Notes under the pieces: generated by a model
The model's input: the letters and a program-made list of their open reading frames with translations, nothing else
Databases searched by the model: none
What the model was told of the DNA's origin: nothing
Shown here: positions 58,312 to 64,000 of the stretch, piece after piece
Position numbering within the stretch: position 1 is the stretch's first letter
Layout of the letters: the number at the start of each line of letters is the position of its first letter
Position numbers and translations under genes: made by a program
Assembly (NCBI GenBank): GCA_027924645.1
Contig: BSBN01000888.1
Location: 17,744,501-17,808,500 of the forward strand
Reading direction: 5' to 3'
Origin: Cunninghamia lanceolata
Lineage: Eukaryota > Streptophyta > Pinopsida > Cupressales > Cupressaceae
Length of the DNA: 64,000 bases

Positions 58312-58880
58312 CACCCTATCAGAGTTGTGAAATGTGGGAATTGTGGGATGTTATGGGATGTTGATGCAAGGTGATGAGGCCTGGACTATGATAGAGGTTG
58401 ATGATATTAATCTTCAAAAATTCTAGCTCCAAGAGGGTACTCTCGTCTACTAATGACCTTTCAAAGCACAAATTGGTTTTGTCGAGACCTTGAGGTGTGT
58501 AAGAAGTGATTAATTAAGCCTTGGAGTATTAAGCCCAAGTGGAAGAAATGATTGATGAAAGTGAACCCATGTGTTTCAAAATTCACTTGTAAGGATGGAC
58601 TTAAAGTAGACTTGGAGTATTAAGCCCAAGTTGTGATTGATGTGAAAAATATGTCAAGGTCTCTTGGTCTGGATTTGTACTTATGATGCAGTCAAGCTTC
58701 AACAATTTCTCCCTATGTTTCGACCTTAGGAAGACCATGTTTTAGAACCTCTATATATGTGTCAAAGGCCAAATGAAATTGAATGTAGTGGAATAGAATT
58801 ATTTTAGTAGTGGAATAAAATTGGATATGTAGTGGGTGAACAAAACCAACATGTCTATAATGTTTGGACACTGTTGCAAT
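58312..58880. other. Unassigned flank between LARD and array
   Basis: No gene. A short near-repeat, 'ttggagtattaagcccaagt', occurs near 58520 and 58613. Composition is otherwise ordinary AT-rich. Confidence 0.4.
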
Positions 58881-60010
58881 TGGATTTGATAGGGAGCATA
58901 AATGCTCAAAGTTTTCCCTAAGGTTATGGTGTATTGTGATGTGTAATGATAAGATGTAGATGATATAGATAGATTGTGATGAAGTGGATTGGATTATGAA
59001 TTAAGGCGACTAGGATATGATTAGGGTAGATAGAATATGATTAGCAATGATATGATTGGATGACTTGGATGTGAATGGGGAATGATGATGATGACTTAGA
59101 TATGTTTAGGATATGTGATAGTGATATGATGTGGAATGATAATATGAAATTACTTCGATTCAAATGGAAAGGATGATGAAATGTAATGATAAGGAATGAT
59201 TGGGATTCAATTAGGAAGAAGGTGACATGAGATGATTAAGGTTTGAATTATGATGACTTGGGTATGAGTATGGTATGATATGGAATGATTAGGGATGATA
59301 ATAATGGTGTTAATTAGATGAAAGAGGTGATTATGATGAGTTGGAAATGGTTAGTGTATGATTAGGATATGATTAAGGTATGATTAGGATGACAATTAGG
59401 ATGAAGTGTAGTGATTAGGGTGAGGTGTAATGATTTGAAATGATGATTAGGATATGCTTATGATGAGTTGGGTTGATTAGTAAGGATGATTAGGATGATG
59501 ATTAAGATGAGGTTGAATGATGTGGAATGACAATATAGGGTGACTTGGATTGATTAGGGTGATGACTAGGATGATTAGGGTTTTGATTATGAGTGAAGGT
59601 GACTAGGAATGATGACTAGGGTGGATTAGGATTATGTGTAATGATTAGGAATGATGAATTGGGTGTGACTAAGATATGGTTAGGAATGATTAGGATTGAT
59701 GTTGTTTGGATACAACTGGATTATGTGTAATGACTAGAATGAGGAATGGGATATGATTAGGATGAGGGGTAATAATGATGACATGATTAGAATGTGATTA
59801 GGAATGATTAGGATTAGTGTGGATTGGATGAAAGAGGTGATTAGGGTTTGATAAGGATGACTTGGAAATGTTTAGGAGGGTGGTTAGGATGATGTGAAAT
59901 GATAAAGATATGATGAATAGGATATGACAAGGATGAGGTGTAATGATTAGGATGATGAAAAGGACATGGTTATGATGAGTTGGATTGAGGAGAATGAAAA
60001 TGGATTACGA
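58880..60010 (+). repeat. Cytosine-poor GATTAGG/GATGA array, right part
   Basis: About 1.1 kb dominated by irregular gattagg, gatgatt, gatgtg and tggaatga units, with G far exceeding C on the + strand. Units of roughly 9-12 bp are recognisable but not regular. Matches the style of 48175-48440. Confidence 0.8.
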
Positions 60011-63000
60011 TATGGTGACTTGGAATGCATGGATGGAAAGAATGTCTAAGGGTGATGATTATGCAAGCACACACATCAATCAAAGAAGACATTTGGCAAT
60101 CAATTGGCTGCTTTTGATGATTCATGAAGTTTTGTAAACACTTGTAAACATGCACAATCCTAGGCTAGGCAAGGACTAAACTTGCTGAGTTCCCACTTGG
60201 TTTTACCCGGTCATGCCTACTTATGGTGTATAGCTCCAGGAACTTGGGGCACGGGTTCCCTCTTATAGTGTACTCACTTCTTAGGCACACTAAGTTCCAC
60301 ATCCTAGGATGCGCAGGTCCTACGGTACCTTGCTATCTTTGCCATGTAAGCCATGAAAACATGGGATGTCTATTAGAGTTTGATCTTCTGACCTCCTGTA
60401 TCAATAAGTAGATGGTTTTTGGCCACTAAACAAGGAGGTTCTCGTGTATATCCGGGGGACCAGCACCCCACGAACATCTAGCAAGCCACTTAATGCTTTA
60501 ACTAACCCTACTAGGAGTTTAATATACACAAAGGTATGCCTCCTTTCAAGCTAGCACTATATGGTGAGCACTCATACTAGTTCAACTTGGCTTTTACCTT
60601 ATCCTCAATTTAAATAGAGGACTAAATGAAAGTACCACTTGGGGTCACAAATGAGTTCTCCTTGTGGATGTGTCTCAAGAGTAGGCCCACTCTAAGGCTC
60701 AAACAAAATTTACTTAAGCACAAAAATAATTTTTATCCCCAAGTTCATATGACAATGTGAGGGGAGAGCATACATATTATGCCACACTAAACAAAGGTTC
60801 ATTCAGCCTTAGAAATCAAATGTGTGGTGTGACAAATGCAAGTATTCAAGAAGTGTTTTTGATTCCCAAGATCGCCTAGAGCGCAAGGGAAGAGCATACA
60901 ACACAAGAAAAGTCACTAAGCAAAGCATACAGTGATTCATTTTAAGCCCCCAAGAATCGTGTGAAAAAAAAAGTATGTTCATTTTAAGCCCCAAATCCAA
61001 ATGTGCCTATGATAACCAACACACATGCATATGAAAGAAATTGAATCCCTGCATCAAATGTGTTAGTAGTTTCAGTTTGTAGTCTTCAGCCCACGAATGC
61101 CACATGCCCACGAATGCCACATGCTACAAACCAGACATTAGTGGTAGAAAAACTCCATGATATTGCAAAAAAACCATGACATAAAAAGTAGATGCATCAT
61201 TTTACGAACCTCAAGTCAAAGACGTCAAAAAAGGGAATCTGCAAGATATCTAAAAAATTTGATCAGATGAATCAAAATAAATTGCAAAATTAAAAAATTA
61301 ACAAAGTTCCATGCAATTTGAAATTTTTTTTACCAAAATCTGAGCAAATTTGCTTGAGAAATGGACGTTTGATGTTTTAAATGAGGGTTGACTTTGACCA
61401 AAAATATAGCTGATAAAAAAAGTCATTACCTAAAATTGACTGTGCCACAGTGAAATTAGACAAGTCTACTCCACAACGCAACTCGTTTCGGGAAAATCTA
61501 ACCTGTTTTACAAAAGTTATAAAAAATTGAAAAAAACTACCTATTTAGGCATGTGTAGCCAAAAAAGAAGGTTCTAGCAGTTAATACTAACCATTAGTGG
61601 TTATCCCTCTATGGTCACATGCCAACAGTCACATCTTATGATTAGCTGGTGGTTAAAAAATAAAGTAGAGCCCTTGGTCACTGATATGACCATGGGCCAG
61701 AATTAAGCAAAAATAAAAAAGGAAAGGAGGGACTTTGATCCAGCCCTTCCCCTTGCAGTTACCAAGGTGACCACACCCTAAAGCATGTAGCCTAAGAAAA
61801 CAACTAAAATCTATCAGCAAACAAAAAACCCTTAAAAGACCCCGACCTTGCCATAGACCTTTTACGGTGAGTGACTGGTAGTTTACAAAGAGAAATTAGG
61901 GTTTTAACCCTAGCAACGACAAAGACCAAATGTGGACTACAAGGTGAAGCTTGTGGGAAGGGTTTCAGATGCTGATGTGGGTGTGCTTTAGACAAAGCCA
62001 AGAGTACCGATTGGGCAGACCCCTTATGGCGACTAGTAGCTCCCAGGTGGCAACTGCGCGTGGCAAAGGATTTTGAGCAGGCAATATCCAAGCCATGGTG
62101 GCAATGGGGGATCTCTGCAGGTGTCGACTAAGGGACATGTGGTGGCTGTTGATGGGATCTCAAGTGCTGGAGGTGGCTCTATGGTGTGCATAGGATAATG
62201 GGAGGTGACTCAACGACAGTAGAACATCAACAGGAGCTAAGCAGTAGTGGAGGTGGCATTTTGGTGGTGACCATAGGGAATAAAAGGAGTAGCGGCTAGT
62301 CTGATAGCCGCCAGGGGTGTCAACAAAGAATATTGGACACAGATCAGGAGGCAAGCAGGTTAGATGGTGTCTAGGGTTTAAGAAGACACGTGGTAGGAGG
62401 AAGCTAGTGGTGGAATACTATTTTGATGGGTTTTCAAACAGAGTAGCGGTCGAATGTGAAGTGGATGTGTCGCTGGGGATAAAAAATGAGCAGTAGAGGA
62501 GTCTCAAGTAGAGGTCAACTAGAAGGTTGCAGCCTTGATACAAGTAGAGATTAGGGTTTATGGGGTTGACATATACATAAAAAAAAAAGAAACCAAAATC
62601 TTTGACAAATCAAAATTTCAACTTGCATCACAGAAAATTGAAGTTGTAACAAAAATATGCCTTTAGTCTTGCATAAGACTTGCAATAAAATATACACCCA
62701 ACCCCATAATATTCAAATGAACACAAGTAGAAATGATAAGAATAGGTACTATTATAGAACGTAGGGCAAATCCATACGGTATGGACTACCGAGTAAAAAA
62801 AACATAAAAAAAAATCAAAAAATTTGTAGTGGCCAAAATATATCAAATTTTATGTCATCTTTCATGGAAAGGGTCTCTTGAACTCAACAGTGAGGTCTAT
62901 TTGAGCTCCAAATGTCAACTATGAATTTTTCCTTCCAAAAGTTCACAAAAACTGATTGATTTCAGGTCATGTTCACGAAATGAAGATAGGGAAAAGCTAG

Positions 63001-63675
63001 CTAATTTGCACAAAACAAATATAAGCTAACCCTAGCTTCCAATGGAGAGCAATCTAACCTAGATAATAGTCAAATAAACATGAAAACAAAAAAAATCTAA
63101 GCTAGTGTTTGTCTTATCTCCATTGTCCTCCTAAATCTTTCATTATTGTTCTCAAATTTGTAGATTTTTTTCTAAAATTGAGAAGCTCATGAGAATGGCA
63201 AGATGTTGGAGAGTTACAACAGATTCAGAGCTAAGAAAAATGTCTTCTAAGAGGTGAAAATGAAGCTCAATGGGTAGTTTTATAGAAGAGGTGATTTGAA
63301 TGAAGGGCCCCAGATCACATATTGACTTTAGGGCCAAACGAAGGGCTAGGATGAGTTAGGCTTTTCTCACCACTAGAGGACAAAAGTGAATTTAAAATTC
63401 ACAAATATGATGAGGTGGAGGATGTTTAAATTAAATAAAATTGATTACTTTATTTAATTCATTTGAGGAAGGGGACATGTGAAAGGGGATTTTTGATGGT
63501 ATTTATTTATTTATTTGATTAAATCAAGTGAAGGGGACATTAGGGTATGAAAGAATAATTAAATAATCAATTGAAACTAATTATTTAATTATAGAGGAAA
63601 TATGGTCAAGTAGACAAAAGGGATGAAATGAATATTTATGTTGCCTTTGTGACATGAGGACATTTTTCATTGTCT

Positions 63676-63678
<3 letters not shown>
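60011..63678. other. Unassigned region
   Basis: No gene, RNA or transposon protein motif recognised. A near-duplicate 'tgttcattttaagcccc' type phrase occurs near 60935 and 60975, and 'cacgaatgccacatg' is repeated in tandem near 61094-61122. 61900-62560 is G-rich on the + strand ('ggtggc', 'gtggtggc') and could be old coding or LTR sequence, but no frame holds. Confidence 0.4.
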
Positions 63679-63754
<76 letters not shown>

Positions 63755-63762
63755 CTGTGTGT
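63679..63762 (+). repeat. Compound microsatellite (AT)n(GT)n
   Basis: An uninterrupted AT run to about 63734, then GT repeats with one TC interruption to about 63762. Length may be unreliable in assemblies. Confidence 0.95.
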
Positions 63763-64000
63763 AATTAAATACCATTTTATAAACTAAGTTATCACAATCG
63801 AATATAGTTATTTGGTTTTTTAGACAATAAGAAAAATAGTCAATATTTTACAGTTATAACCTTTTGATTTCTAGATTATAAAATTACACAAATCTGAATG
63901 CAATGAACATTAAATTCCTATGGTATATATAAAAAATTATCTACAGACTGATATTGAATAGACGCAGTAAGATCAACATTATTATTATTATGCTAAATAT
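63763..64000. other. AT-rich end of window
   Basis: Nothing recognised. Confidence 0.5.

Noticed and set aside
58880..60010. Interstitial telomeric repeat
   Set aside because: The units are irregular GATTAGG/GATGA, not runs of the plant heptamer TTTAGGG.

Overview
This window reads as repeat-dense intergenic DNA of a large-genome seed plant. I found no host gene, tRNA, rRNA or bacterial-type feature. The plant assignment rests on Ty3/gypsy elements of Tat-like layout primed by tRNA-Arg, a Ty1/copia element, a LINE with plant-type ORF1, and a large non-coding LTR element primed by initiator tRNA-Met. A conifer or other gymnosperm is my guess from the style and decay of the elements, not something the sequence proves.

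Layout. Positions 1-1302 are a copia LTR cut by the window start. A decayed LINE follows (1303-3870) and resumes at 42983-43310. Between the two LINE halves lies a 39.1-kb nest of Tat-like gypsy elements (3871-42982), flanked by the 5-bp repeat AGCCC, with the LINE reading frame continuing across it. Inside the nest: (i) an additional ORF (aORF) remnant, then an LTR, tRNA-Arg primer site and gag-pol on the + strand (unit A, 4834-14555); (ii) a complete element on the - strand with 924/923-bp LTRs (unit B, 15609-28878), followed by a second truncated copy of its 3' part sharing the right LTR (28879-30373); (iii) a + strand integrase, spacer and aORF (unit C, 30374-about 38880); (iv) a + strand aORF end with a triplicated 512-bp segment and a 979-bp LTR (unit D, 39629-42982). 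Beyond the LINE are 2.6 kb of unassigned DNA, the 3' end of a copia element (45906-48167), a cytosine-poor GATTAGG/GATGA array, and a complete 9,824-bp non-coding LTR element (48483-58306; 3.19-kb LTRs, GTCTT target duplications) inserted beside that array. The array resumes to about 60010, followed by unassigned AT-rich DNA and an AT/GT microsatellite near 63.7 kb.

The most notable pattern is shared by units A and B, which are clearly diverged. Both have the domain order gag, protease, RNase H, reverse transcriptase, second RNase H, integrase. Every unit whose 3' end is visible has a very long aORF between integrase and the 3' LTR. The aORFs are related to each other and share an N-terminal motif, a basic stretch, and an acidic or coiled-coil C-terminal half. 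The integrase-aORF spacers of B and C each carry arrays of short palindromes. All coding regions are broken by in-frame stops (mostly TAG) and frameshifts, so these are fossils; no intact protein is claimed.
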